Source: Achatina immaculata
Lineage: Eukaryota > Mollusca > Gastropoda > Stylommatophora > Achatinidae
Direction of reading: 5' to 3'
Length of the DNA: 64,000 nucleotides
NCBI GenBank assembly: GCA_009760885.1
Contig: CM019693.1
Location: forward strand, 48,490,751-48,554,750
Shown here: piece by piece, positions 44,391 to 54,994 of the stretch
Numbering within the stretch: position 1 is the first letter of the stretch
How the letters are laid out: each line of letters opens with the position of its first letter
Notes under the pieces: generated by a model
Told to the model about the DNA's origin: nothing
Seen by the model: only the letters and a program-made list of their open reading frames with translations
The model's database searches: none
Position numbers and translations under genes: made by a program

Positions 44391-45580
44391 CTGTATGCGA
44401 AATAAGGTGTACTGGTGTTGTTGAAAGTGGACGCTAACTGAATGAGATATTCATAGTTGAGTGTGATCTCTGGGATATCTCCCACGCAAAGATGATTCTC
44501 TTTTCTCTTTGATATGGTTCGTTCACGTTCAATAATTTGAGGTCTGTGATAATAATCAACTGGTGATTTGTGCCAACCCTTTTTTAAGTAATGAAAGGCT
44601 GTTGAATACATACCATCAAGAAGGAGAGCTGTGCGGTAGCCAGCTCTGTGAAAGTCGCTCCATAGAAAAGCGTAATTAATCATGTCCATTGGCTGCTTCC
44701 ACGGCCCATCATATCCTTCAAGCTCGTATGAATATTTACCTGTAAGGATGGGCAATACGTTGACATAGGTGTTCTCTGCAACTTTATTGTACTTGAGCAA
44801 CTCTGTGGCATTTAGAACATTCAGAAGAAAGTTTCTTGTCTTGGGCATAAGTCGCTGGAAATTTTGTTTGGACGTACCGTCTATACCAATCAAGAGAATG
44901 TTTAAAATCTCCTTAGGATGATTTATATCCACGTGTTTCTTGTAGTTTTCTTGTAATAAAAGTTCCAAATCCTTCTTTACCCGAATCAGACTGAAGTAAG
45001 AATATGAGAACACGGTGTTATTGGTATCATAGCATTCCACGACAATATGTTCATCGTTCTCTTCGAGATTTATCGAGTCGTTAAATGGGGAACTGGTACT
45101 CAAAACAACTGTATCAAAATCTGTGTCTAGTTTCTTGGCTACAGATTTGTACTTGCATTCTTTAAACTTGTTTTTGCGCCTAAGTAAAGCAACCTTGGAA
45201 CTGTTTACTTTGATAGTGTTTCTGCTCAGGTAGACCAGGTGAGGATCTCCACCCTCGCATGAAATAGGTGGACGTGTTTTAATGAGAGACATAATGGCAG
45301 GATCAAACGGATCAATCTCTGGAAAGTTACAGGCATCAACATTTTCAGGACTGGCTGTACCACCACCAAGATTTAATGACGAAGAACCTGTGACTCCTCT
45401 GAAGTTGATCAGGCTAGAGAGAGAGATGTATTTTGACGCTCTGAAGTTGTAGACGTAGCCAATGATGACACAGCTCAATAAGAGAGTGATAAAAAGTACA
45501 ACAGCTCTAGGGCGTCTGACATGTCCGCCTAGACAGCAATAAATTGAACAACAAACAATGGCAATATTAATTATTATCAT
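44391..45580 (-). CDS. DUF229-family membrane protein, gene B, first coding exon
   Basis: 396 codons on the minus strand from ATG at 45578-45580 to the donor TACAG then GTAAGT. An in-frame TAG just upstream fixes this as the first Met; that TAG may also be a splice acceptor. Residues 27-46 (AVVLFITLLLSCVIIGYVYN) are a single hydrophobic segment after RRPR, so a type II membrane anchor is likely. Residues 106-200 hold the Cys-containing N-domain (SCEGGDPHLVYLSRN, FKECKYKSVAK). LIGIDGTSKQNFQRLMPKTR at 230-249 marks the start of the sulfatase/phosphatase-like fold, with D234 and T236 at the expected metal/nucleophile place. AGYRTALLLDGM at 313-324 is typical of the family. DUF229 (PF02995) has no established substrate. 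It is joined by phase to the exon at 41184-41339. This is the best candidate for a living gene in the window. Confidence 0.88.
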
Positions 45581-45901
45581 TACTTTAGTGATAATTATGT
45601 TCTAGTGGAAAGATATCAAATGTAAAAATGTTACCCACAAGAAAGATGTGACAATAAACAATTGTGAGATACTTTCTATTCTAAGAGAATTGAATGAAAT
45701 AATTTGGTATATCTTATTACCAACATTGTATTGAGAGAAAGGAAAGGAATGACATGGATTGTATTTCTTACTTAATCTTGTTATCACGGGAGAATTAAAT
45801 ATCACAATAATTATTGTAAGATTACTATCATACTCTTGTTACTTAAGCAAACTTAACCCGAACAGGTTTTTTTTTCTGTCTCTAGTTCTATGTTGTTCCA
45901 G
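45581..45901 (-). other. 5' flank of gene B, partly shared with paralogue A
   Basis: 45581-45735 is alignable with 4157-4355. A possible acceptor (TTTCCACTAG) lies right before the start codon. No promoter element stands out. The flank ends at the left inverted repeat of a mariner element. Confidence 0.5.
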
Positions 45902-47186
45902 GGCTGATTGATAAGTTCCCGGCATAAGGTACAAATACTTGAAGCACACAATCGATAATAGGTTAATTTGTACATCAGGTTAATGTAAGATTAAACACCA
46001 AGTTTTAAGAAATTAACTGCAACCATTTTTTACAGGCTACTGAAGTGGTAAGGGGTGACAGAAACTGAGAAAATGGATAAAATTTCTCATCGAGCAGTCA
46101 TTCGCTACCTCTGTATCAAGGGCTTATCATCGAAGAAGATCCATGAGGATACGGTGAAACTCTAGGGGAGAGTTCCCCCTCCCTCGTACAGCACAGTGAA
46201 GAAATGGGCAGCTCAGTTCAAACATGGAAGGGAGAGTCTGGAAGATGATCCCTATCAAGGAAGACCAAGAACGGTAACCACCGATGAAACCACAGACAGA
46301 ATCCATGACATGATAGTGGAGGATCGACAACTAACTGAGTGGTACATTGCTACTGAGTTGGGCATCTCCCAGGAACTTGTTCATGCCATTATTCACAATG
46401 ATCTTCAAATGACAAAGTCTCTGCTCGATGGGTCCCGAAACTTCTTGGAGCTGATCACAAACGACAGCGTCTCAACATGTCAAGAGACAATCTTGGCCAT
46501 TCTCTGCAAATCCTGAGAAGTTTCTTCAGAAATGTGTGACTATGGATGAGACTTGGGTTCATCATTTTCAACCAGAAACTAAAGAACAGTCAAAGCCATA
46601 GAAACATCATGGATCCCTACCTCCAAAGAAAACAAGAGTGGTTCTGTCTGCAGGCAAAGTGATGGTTTGCATCTTTTGGCGATTCAGAAGGTGTACTATT
46701 GGTAGACTATCTTCAAAATGGCAGAACGGTCATCGGGGCCTATTACGCTAATCTTATGAAGCAAATGTGGGTCAAACTGAAGGAAAAGCGTCGAGGGAAA
46801 TTGATAAGAGGAGTCATCTTTCAGCACGACAATGCTCCAGTTCACAAGTCGGCCGTGGCAATGGCTGCCATTCATGAATGCGGCTTCCAGCTTCTTGAAC
46901 ATCCTCCTTATTCCCCAGATTTGGCCCCTTCGGACTATTACCTGTTTACCAAACTCAAAAAAGGATATCAGTGGTTGCAAATTTGATTTAGATGACGTTA
47001 TTCATGCTGTAGACCACTTTCTACTGGCACAAGTTGCCGACTTTTACAAAGAAGGGATTCGTATGCTCCAGGATCGCTGGACTAAGTGCATAAACTTGCA
47101 AGGGGACTATGTTGAGAAATAACCCCAAAAAAAGTTGTCCACAAATAATCCGTTGTAGCTTATGCCGAGAACTTATCAATCAAACC
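45902..47186 (+). mobile_element. Mariner-family DNA transposon with terminal inverted repeats
   Basis: 1.29 kb, normal for mariner. The left end GATTGATAAGTTCCCGGCAT (from 45905) and the right end, reverse-complemented GATTGATAAGTTCTCGGCAT (to about 47183), form inverted repeats of about 28-30 bp with few mismatches. The transposase gene fills the interior. A flanking TA duplication is not obvious, so the exact ends may be a few bases further out. Confidence 0.9.
46072..47120 (+). pseudogene. Mariner (DD34D) transposase, degraded
   Basis: Starts MDKISHRAVIRYLCIKGLSS, followed by the helix-turn-helix part STVKKWAAQFKHGRESLEDD and GRPRTVTTDE (46196-46516). The catalytic boxes are all readable, but in different frames: TMDETWVHHFQPETK (about 46545), FQHDNAPVHKS (about 46820) and PPYSPDLAPSDYYLF (about 46905). 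There are 34 residues between the second and third Asp. The end DRWTKCINLQGDYVEK is intact. An in-frame stop after EDTVKL and at least three shifts make it non-functional. Confidence 0.9.
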
Positions 47187-47207
47187 TCGTAAGATGCCCC
47201 TTCAATT

Positions 47208-47300
47208 TACACAAATCTGTGAGTGAAGTTTACACAAATCTGTGAGTGAAGTTTACACAGATCTGTGAGTGAAGTTTACACAAATCTGTGAGTGAAGTAT
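47208..47300. repeat. 23 bp tandem repeat, 4 copies
   Basis: Unit GTGAAGTTTACACAAATCTG plus TGA, period 23 bp (47223, 47246), immediately after the mariner right end. Confidence 0.92.
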
Positions 47301-48204
47301 GAAATAAATATCTGGAATGAAGGAGTCACACAGACGACAAGAAAACAAATAAAACTGAAATTTGATGTTTTCATTACGGCTTTCATGACGATGGTGGTTA
47401 TGTCCATAATAACTGAAATCACCATTAGCACTGTTTATCTGATTAAGATTAATGTAATCAGATCCTTATAGAGAAGACACTCTTATAAAACAATCATCAG
47501 AGTGGTGTGGAATGGGCTGGTCTTGGTTCTTCGAAATTCAGCCTATTCGGAGGGTCAAGGTTGGCCTATTTCGCAGTTGTCTGGGAGGGCGGAAGTGCCG
47601 CGGGGCGCTACCTAGTCAGGTGACGTGTCGGTCAGGTTGTTGTAGTGTGTTGAGCTAAAAGCAGTCTTTGTGTAGAGCTTGTGGCGACAGCACGTATTCT
47701 GAGGGAGCCATGTCGTGGTATGTCTGAGGTGTCTTACGAAGTTATCAGTGATATATTTGTGATGTTGGATACAAGGATTGCCTAGCTATGAACCAAGATG
47801 CTGTTCCAAGCTGGCTCATGTTGTGAAATTCATATACTTAAGTTTTTTTTCTGTATGTCGGATGCAGAGTTGTGTAGTTATGGTGAGAAGTGTTCAATGT
47901 TGAGTGTTTAATGATGTTTTTAGTGAGTTAAGACGTTGAAATGCATAATTTGTCATCATTGTAACTTTTCATTTATCATGCTTCATGAATGCACAAATTT
48001 AACTTTTGATTTATAGACACTGGGATGTGAGTTCTCTAAGTGCTGTTTGTGGCGCGCGTGGGTGTGCTGCTCAGTGTCTAATGTTCTTGATTTATTAATG
48101 ACATGTTGTGTCCATCTTCCATCATCATCATTGAGTCACCGTGGTTTAATGTATGGGTCCTCGAACCATTTCATATTTGCACTCTATGTCTTATGTGTTG
48201 GGCA
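47301..48204. other. Unannotated interval, locally GC-rich
   Basis: 47570-47660 is GC-rich against an AT-rich background (GGAAGTGCCGCGGGGCGC) and could be a promoter or the terminal part of an unknown element. No ORF of note. It borders the single left unit of the 69 bp satellite. Confidence 0.4.
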
Positions 48205-48249
48205 CAGGCAGTCTCTGCGTACATAACTCGTATGTGATATATGGAAATT
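48205..48249. repeat. 69 bp satellite, single left unit
   Basis: GGCAGTCTCTGCGTACATAA, CTCGTATGTGATATATGG: one partial unit separated from the main array (49542-51785) by LINE-A copy 7. Confidence 0.9.
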
Positions 48250-49541
48250 AACTGTTGCCCTGATTAGTCATGCCAGTAAAATTCTGTTAAAAATCATAAT
48301 GGGTAGACTTCGAAAGAAAATAGAAGAAGAAGTCAATATGGTCCAAGCTGGCTTCAGGCAAGGAAGAGGATCAAGAGATCATATATTCAATCTAAGATTA
48401 ATAATAGAGAAATGCAGGGAGTTTAATGTGAATCTATATTTATCCTTTATAGACTACTCAAAGGCATTTGATTGTGTACAACACCAGAAACTTTGGGAAA
48501 TAATGGAAAAAATGGGATTTCCAACACATTTGATACAATTAACATCACTGCTGTATTTAGACCAACAAGCAGCAGTAAGAATAAATGGTGAAACAACAAC
48601 TTGGTTTGACATAAAACAAGGAGTCCGTCAGGGGTGCATATTGTCACCCTACTTATTTAACTTGTATACTGAAAATATAATGAGGAATGTTAGAGAAGAT
48701 GTAGACAAAGAATATTACGATGCCATAACAGTTGGAGGTTATGAAATACCAGAGATTAGATATGCTGATGACACAGTATTGCTGTCCACAACACAAGAAG
48801 GAATGGAAAAACTAATTATGTCAGTCCGCAAGAACAGCGAAGAGCAGAACCTCTATCTTAATGCAAAGAAAACTAAAGTGATGACAACTGACAAAACAAA
48901 CAAGGCAACTGAAATATGTATCAGTGAGGAAAAACTGGAAGAAGTGGAGAGTTTTGAATATCTTGGATCACTACTAACTAATAATGGAGATACAATGCGG
49001 GAAATTAAAAGGAGGACATCTATTGCTCTTCAGAAAGTAAAACAAATAAAGAATCTGTGGAGAGGAGCAGACAGAACCACAAAAATAAGATTTTTAAGGG
49101 CATGCATCTTTCCCATCGCAACATATGCCTGTGAGACCTGGACACTTAACAAAACAGCTGAGAAGCACATAAATGCCTTTGAATGTAAATGCTATAGAAG
49201 AGTTCTCCAAATATCGTGGACACAAAAAAGAACAAATATGTCTATACTACAAGAGCTTAATATTGAAGAAGGCTGGCTAGTAAAGAGGATTAAAGAGAGA
49301 AAACTTAAATATTTTGGCCACATTAAACGTCATGATAATTTAGAGAAGACCGTATTGGAAGGATACATAATGGGAAAAAGAAAAAGAGGAAGACCGAAAC
49401 GAAGATGGCTGCAAGACATCGTTGATGATCTGGAAATGGATGCAGCAGCAGCAGGCCATCTTGCTCACAACCGAGAGGCCTACAGGAGTGCTGTTTGGGA
49501 GGCAAAGTTCCGCAAGGGACATGCAAAGGAATGAATGAATG
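48250..49541 (+). mobile_element. LINE-A copy 7: young, 5'-truncated, inserted in the 69 bp satellite
   Basis: Begins in the NYRTVALISHASKI region and ends with GAATGAATGA. The satellite text TGATATATGGAAATT occurs on both sides (48235-48249 and 49539-49553), a target duplication of about 15 bp. The sequence is very close to LINE-A copy 1. Confidence 0.94.
48299..49534 (+). CDS. LINE-A reverse transcriptase, truncated, 411 codons open
   Basis: Uninterrupted from MGRLRKKIEEEVNMVQAGFR through SFIDYSKAFDCVQ, GVRQGCILSPYLFNLY, the catalytic YADD (residues 155-158) and the C-terminal GHIKRHDN and GKRKRGRPKRRW to AKE. It differs from the copy at 5489-7441 at about 10 residues. It lacks endonuclease and linker, so it is an internal start and cannot transpose on its own. 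The open frame shows recent insertion, not selection. Confidence 0.9.
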   Translation: MGRLRKKIEEEVNMVQAGFRQGRGSRDHIFNLRLIIEKCREFNVNLYLSFIDYSKAFDCVQHQKLWEIMEKMGFPTHLIQLTSLLYLDQQAAVRINGETTTWFDIKQGVRQGCILSPYLFNLYTENIMRNVREDVDKEYYDAITVGGYEIPEIRYADDTVLLSTTQEGMEKLIMSVRKNSEEQNLYLNAKKTKVMTTDKTNKATEICISEEKLEEVESFEYLGSLLTNNGDTMREIKRRTSIALQKVKQIKNLWRGADRTTKIRFLRACIFPIATYACETWTLNKTAEKHINAFECKCYRRVLQISWTQKRTNMSILQELNIEEGWLVKRIKERKLKYFGHIKRHDNLEKTVLEGYIMGKRKRGRPKRRWLQDIVDDLEMDAAAAGHLAHNREAYRSAVWEAKFRKGHAKE

Positions 49542-51785
49542 ATATATGGAAATTGGCAAGTTAGCTCCTATGTGTGTGAAGGCAGTCTCTGCGTACATAA
49601 CTCGTATGTGATATATGGAAATTGGCAAGTTAGCTCCTATGTGTGTGAAGGCAGTCTCTGCGTACATAACTCGTATGTGATATATGGAAATTGGCAAGTT
49701 AGCTCCTATGTGTGTGAAGGCAGTCTCTGCGTACATAACTCGTATGTGATATATGGAAATTGGCAAGTTAGCTCCTATGTGTGTGAAGGCAGTCTCTGCG
49801 TATATAACTCGTATGTGATATATGGAAATTGGCAAGTTAGCTCCTATGTGTGTGAAGGCAGTCTCTGCGTATATAACTCGTATGTGATATATGGAAATTG
49901 GCAAGTTAGCTCCTATGTGTGTGAAGGCAGTCTCTGCGTATATAACTCGTATGTGATATATGGAAATTGGCAAGTTAGCTCCTATGTGTGTGAAGGCAGT
50001 CTCTGCGTATATAACTCGTATGTGATATATGGAAATTGGCAAGTTAGCTCCTATGTGTGTGAAGGCAGTCTCTGCGTATAAACTCGTATGTGATATATGG
50101 AAATTGGCAAGTTAGCTCCTATGTGTGTGAAGGCAGTCTCTGCGTATATAACTCGTATGTGATATATGGAAATTGGCAAGTTAGCTCCTATGTGTGTGAA
50201 GGCAGTCTCTGCGTATATAACTCGTATGTGATATATGGAAATTGGCAAGTTAGCTCCTATGTGTGTGAAGGCAGTCTCTGCGTATATAACTCGTATGTGA
50301 TATATGGAAATTGGCAAGTTAGCTCCTATGTGTGTGAAGGCAGTCTCTGCGTATATAACTCGTATGTGATATGGAAATTGGCAAGTTAGCTCCTATGTGT
50401 GTGAAGGCAGTCTCTGCGTACATAACTCGTATGTGATATATGGAAATTGGCAAGTTAGCTCCTATGTGTGTGAAGGCAGTCTCTGCGTACATAACTCGTA
50501 TGTGATATATGGAAATTGGCAAGTTAGCTCCTATGTGTGTGAAGGCAGTCTCTGCGTACATAACTCGTATGTGATATATGGAAATTGGCAAGTTAGCTCC
50601 TATGTGTGTGAAGGCAGTCTCTGCGTATATAACTCGTATGTGATATATGGAAATTGGCAAGTTAGCTCCTATGTGTGTGAAGGCAGTCTCTGCGTATATA
50701 ACTCGTATGTGATATATGGAAATTGGCAAGTTAGCTCCTATGTGTGTGAAGGCAGTCTCTGCGTATATAACTCGTATGTGATATATGGAAATTGGCAAGT
50801 TAGCTCCTATGTGTGTGAAGGCAGTCTCTGCGTATATAACTCGTATGTGATATATGGAAATTGGCAAGTTAGCTCCTATGTGTGTGAAGGCAGTCTCTGC
50901 GTATATAACTCGTATGTGATATATGGAAATTGGCAAGTTAGCTCCTATGTGTGTGAAGGCAGTCTCTGCGTATATAACTCGTATGTGATATATGGAAATT
51001 GGCAAGTTAGCTCCTATGTGTGTGAAGGCAGTCTCTGCGTATATAACTCGTATGTGATATATGGAAATTGGCAAGTTAGCTCCTATGTGTGAAGGCAGTC
51101 TCTGCGTATATAACTCGTATGTGATATATGGAAATTGGCAAGTTAGCTCCTATGTGTGTGAAGGCAGTCTCTGCGTATATAACTCGTATGTGATATATGG
51201 AAATTGGCAAGTTAGCTCCTATGTGTGAAGGCAGTCTCTGCGTATATAACTCGTATGTGATATATGGAAATGGCAAGTTAGCTCCTATGTGTGAAGGCAG
51301 TCTCTGCGTATATAACTCGTATGTGATATATGGAAATTGGCAAGTTAGCTCCTATGTGTGTGAAGGCAGTCTCTGCGTATATAACTCGTATGTGATATAT
51401 GGAAATTGGCAAGTTAGCTCCTATGTGTGTGAAGGCAGTCTCTGCGTATATAACTCGTATGTGATATATGGAAATTGGCAAGTTAGCTCCTATGTGTGTG
51501 AAGGCAGTCTCTGCGTATATAACTCGTATGTGATATATGGAAATTGGCAAGTTAGCTCCTATGTGTGTGAAGGCAGTCTCTGCGTATATAACTCGTATGT
51601 GATATATGGAAATTGGCAAGTTAGCTCCTATGTGTGTGAAGGCAGTCTCTGCGTACATAACTCGTATGTGATATATGGAAATTGGCAAGTTAGCTCCTAT
51701 GTGTGTGAAGGCAATCTCTGCGTATATAACTCGTATGTGATATATGGAAATTGGCAAGTTAGCTCCTATGTGTGTGAAGGCAGTG
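49542..51785. repeat. 69 bp satellite array, about 32 copies
   Basis: Unit words GATATATGGAAATTGGCAAG, TTAGCTCCTATGTGTGTGAA, GGCAGTCTCTGCGTATATAA and CTCGTATGT. Units are almost identical except for TACATAAC versus TATATAAC. The TAC form occupies the first three full units, recurs in three units from about 50419, and once near 51653, which suggests a higher-order duplication of roughly 830 bp. 69 is a multiple of three and the unit lacks stops in one frame on each strand, giving ORFs of 216-251 codons (23-residue repeats beginning IYGNWQVSSYV or PISIYHIRVIY). Small deletions at 50081, 50370, 51090, 51225 and 51270 break them. Confidence 0.97.
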
Positions 51786-51884
51786 TAGCTAGTTCTAAAT
51801 TATTGATGAAGATGTATTCTAAGAGTAAAATGGAGACAAGATATTAGTACAGACATTGAACAGTTAGGGGAGTCACTCGGAGTG

Positions 51885-52275
51885 TCGCATGTGATTGTTC
51901 CATGCTGGTGTGTCATGACATGCTTGTGGTTGTTCCATGTTGGTGTGTCATGACATGCTTGTGGTTGTTCCATGTTGGTGTGTCATGACATGTTTGTGGT
52001 TGTTCCATGTTGGTGCGTCTTGACATGCTTGTAGTTGTTCCATGTTGATGTGTCCTGACATGCTTGTGGTTGTTCCATGTTGGTGTGTCATGACATGTTT
52101 GTAGTTGTTCCATGCTGATATGTCATGACATGCTTGTGGTTGTTCAATGCTGGTGTGTCATGACATGCTTGTGGTTGTTCCATGCTGGTGTGTCATGACA
52201 TGCTTGTGGTTGTTCAATGCTGGTGTGTCATGACATGCTTCTGGTTGTTCCATGCTGGTGTGTCATGATATGCTC
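51885..52275. repeat. 35 bp minisatellite, about 11 copies
   Basis: Units contain GGTTGTTCCATGCTGGTGTG and TCATGACATGCTTGT, with GTTGGTG and TTTGTAG variants. It follows the 69 bp satellite after 100 bp of unique sequence. Confidence 0.93.
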
Positions 52276-52814
52276 ATATTTCTCGTGCGTGCTGTTTAAA
52301 TGCTGTGGAGAGACCTGTTGTGTGCGTTTATACGTTATCGGGTGTAAACGTGTGTGGTATCTGGTGTTGTCAATAAACCAACCCTTTATTTTTCCTGAAT
52401 CACATTTATGCCTTCTGGGTACTTATTGATTTGTTGGAGAAGCTAGAGAATGACTGAGATGATAAGTTCATTTTCCAGTCACAAAAGTTATTTGGGACAG
52501 CTTAAATGGACACTAGCTGACAGAGGATCGCCAGGAGAGACTCGGTAATTGAGAGTGTTCCAGGCACAGCTGTACTTCACTGGGCACCATCTCATTACAT
52601 CAGGCTAGTGATATAAGCCATGAGCACCATAGAAATCTTCACTGACGGCCATTCGACAGCGATAAAGAATGACTAAAGTAAAAAGATGAAGAAGTGAGAA
52701 TGGGGGTGAGAAGCGAGATGAGGGAGAGTAGTAAAGAAGTAGTAAGGAGAAATAAGAAGTAATAAATAAGTAACAACTCATCCCCAGTCTCAATCACCAT
52801 CCCAAACCCTAGTC

Positions 52815-52816
<2 letters not shown>
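52276..52816. other. Unannotated interval
   Basis: Contains GTCAATAAACCAACCC near 52370, a possible polyadenylation signal, but no linked coding region. No other feature was recognised. Confidence 0.4.

Positions 52817-52850
<34 letters not shown>
52817..52850. repeat. (TA)n microsatellite
   Basis: About 17 TA units directly before the DUF229 fossil. Confidence 0.92.
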
Positions 52851-52855
<5 letters not shown>

Positions 52856-52856
52856 C

Positions 52857-52927
52857 AGGGGAGCTGTACAATAACCAGTTTTCCGAAAGTCACTTCATAG
52901 AAAAGCGTCCTTAATCGTATTGAATTA
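52857..52927 (-). pseudogene. DUF229 fossil fragment (paralogue C)
   Basis: About 70 bp roughly three-quarters identical to 3200-3268 of paralogue A. The minus-strand reading NTIKDAFL, stop, SDFRKTGYCTAP lines up with DMINCAFLWSDFHRAGYRTA, the conserved Trp being changed to TGA. The rest of the exon was not found nearby. The matching upstream flank survives at 55215-55450 in the same orientation. Confidence 0.75.
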
Positions 52928-54121
52928 TTTTATATTTTCTTCGTGTCTTTAATGATGTATGTAAGAAACAAATATGGCTGTGCTAGAAGCCAGGTTGCTG
53001 TTATGGTTATCAACGATTCAGTCCGTCCCTTGTTTTGTTGATGTTTCTAGGAGTGAGTTGATGCCTTTCTTTAATGTGGTTAATGAGGTAGAGCTTACTG
53101 CGGTGATCATGGTGGCAGAGACTACCAAGAAAGCTGTTTGTGTTGCCCTGGATCTTCCCATCCGACTCCTAGTCTGTGCTTGAGTATCATGACGGCCTTC
53201 ACTGTGCAGGGCAACAGTTCCGAAATATAGAGATCAGAGATCACAATGGCTGTCAATATATGATGATGATGATGATGATGACGACGACGACGACGACGAC
53301 GACGACGATAGCGACGACCATGCAAATAGATAAAACAATTAAAGTTCTGAACACAGTGTTCAATTGTTTGATGAGATTATTTCCCTGCCATCTTTTGGAA
53401 TGTTCATAAAATGAGACTTCCATGCTTATGGCAGCTTCTTGCGTCAGCTGATCAGTACAGTCGGATGGGAGTGTGAAATATGGGCTTTTTCTCCTTATCA
53501 ACTGCCAAAAGGGAGAAGGATACATAAATGCTCCATAAAAGGCTGACAAACATCTGATTCAGTACTGTATTCTAAGAAACAGGAACGAAGTATTATTGAC
53601 AGTAGTAATTATTATAAAGCTGTTTACTGCACTACTTTTGTTTTATGTAAGTTGTGGCCCGGTTTTTCGGCCAGAAACTCCAGACACTCGGCGAATATTG
53701 TGTGCATGTGGTGGACGGCTGTGTAGAGGTTGGGTGTGGCTTGGTGTAAGTGAAAACAAACATTATACAGACTTAGGAAAAGACTACAATAAAATATTTA
53801 AATGTGCAGCAAAACTAAAAACTGTTACCAAGACAAAACTATTGTTATAAAATCTTTAAAATTACAAAAATACAATCCTACTCTATTGTGTCAGAGCTGT
53901 GAGGTCTTTCTTTATAAAAAAAAAAATCTTAAAAACTCAACACAGGTTTCAACATAATTTACATTTTTCACAAACTTTTTTTTCTGAGTGTCCACACAAA
54001 TCTGAGTTTTCGTTTTTACATGTCTATACTCTATACATCATCGTTTATATCATTCACTAACATTGTCTTCAAAGTGTCCATACAGAGCCACGTTTTGTCA
54101 CTTGTCCATGTACTATTTGTT
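52928..54121. other. Unannotated interval with a trinucleotide tract
   Basis: Presumed remains of paralogue C, but no exon was identified. 53258-53310 is an (ATG)n-(ACG)n trinucleotide microsatellite that creates poly-Met/Thr or poly-Val/Ile ORFs. The 84-codon ORF at 53596-53850 has no known motif. Confidence 0.4.
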
Positions 54122-54740
54122 AAGAATGTATAAACTAAGAAAACGTAGGAGCAGCTTTATTACTTAATGATTACAAAGTTGTGACGTTTCGGCCTGAGCC
54201 TTCTCTCTCTCTCTCTCTCTCTGAACCTTAAGTTCCCAGGGCACATGGGGCTTCCGCAAGGGTTTTCCACAAATGCCTGTCCTTCGCCTTTGTTTCTGCT
54301 CTTGCCCAGGTGAGCCCTCTATTGCTCAACATCCTTTCTGTTGTTCTTCTCCATGTCTCTTTTGGTCTACCCTTACTTCTGGTCCCCTGTGGTGTCCATC
54401 TTAGTGCTATTTTTGGTAGTGAGTTATCAGTCATTCGGAACACATGTCCCAACCATCGCCATCGTCTTTCCTCAATAATTGTTGTCAGTGGTTTCATCTG
54501 CATGAATTGTAAGGTGTGGCTTGTCCGGCGGTGTGTGTCAGGAATTGATTTAGTAGAATATGGAGACTGTTTAAATATAGACCTGTGATATGTGGTCGGT
54601 GGGTTGTAACTGGGGGTGCTGTATGGGGAACCGGGGAGGGGAGAGAGAGTGATACAATGTTGACCTAGCCAGGAGAAGTTGAAACAGATTATTGGATAAG
54701 AGGGGTTGCAAAGTGATGCTGTGAGGAGGTTTGAAAAGCA
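54122..54740 (-). mobile_element. Penelope-like repeat, copy 3, interrupted by LINE-E
   Basis: 54122-54200 matches 23568-23645 and 31448-31530, including the minus-strand GGC-TCAG-GCC, GAAAC, GTC and ACAA part of the hammerhead-like motif (54179-54200). The motif is cut before its TGATGA box by a (CT)n tract and the LINE-E insertion. 54504-54740 continues with the block shared with 31865-32110. Confidence 0.6.
54198..54503 (-). mobile_element. LINE-E 3' fragment, copy 2
   Basis: The minus-strand ORF 54228-54503 encodes RRWRWLGHVFRMTDNSLPK, SKGRPKETWRRTTERMLSNR and a WKTLAEAPCALGT end, the C-terminal extension of a non-LTR RT. The (CT)n tract at 54203-54222 is its tail. The open frame indicates a fairly young insertion into the Penelope-like repeat. 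It shares its 3' end with 32490-32762. Confidence 0.85.
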
Positions 54741-54994
54741 AGAAGGGGTGGAGCTTAGTGGAGAGGTACTATAATGATTGAAGAGAATGTTAAGTGTAGC
54801 TAAACAGCGAGTTTAACCCATGCTGCTCCAGCGTCCCATAATTTTGAATGCAGTGGTTCTCAAGCGCCAGGTGGCCTGTTAAGGAAAATTACTATTTGTT
54901 AAGGAAAATAGCTCTTCATTCTCAGAATTGTTTCCATGAAAAGAAACTCTGATAACTTTGTTACCTGAAAAAAGAAACGTGGTTTTTATTTAAT

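Noticed and set aside
49323..51847. ORFs of 216-251 codons with 23-residue repeats, looking like a secreted repeat protein
   Set aside because: Both strands are open equally because of the 69 bp unit, frames are broken by small deletions, and one ORF simply runs out of antisense LINE-A into the satellite.
47510..52410. A giant LTR or gene running from the GC-rich segment to AATAAACC near 52370, with the satellite inside
   Set aside because: TG...CA-like ends can be picked, but the flanking bases do not form a target duplication and no second LTR or ORF supports it.
53176..53549. ORFs with poly-Met/Thr or poly-Val/Ile as a membrane protein
   Set aside because: Caused by the (ATG)n-(ACG)n trinucleotide tract.
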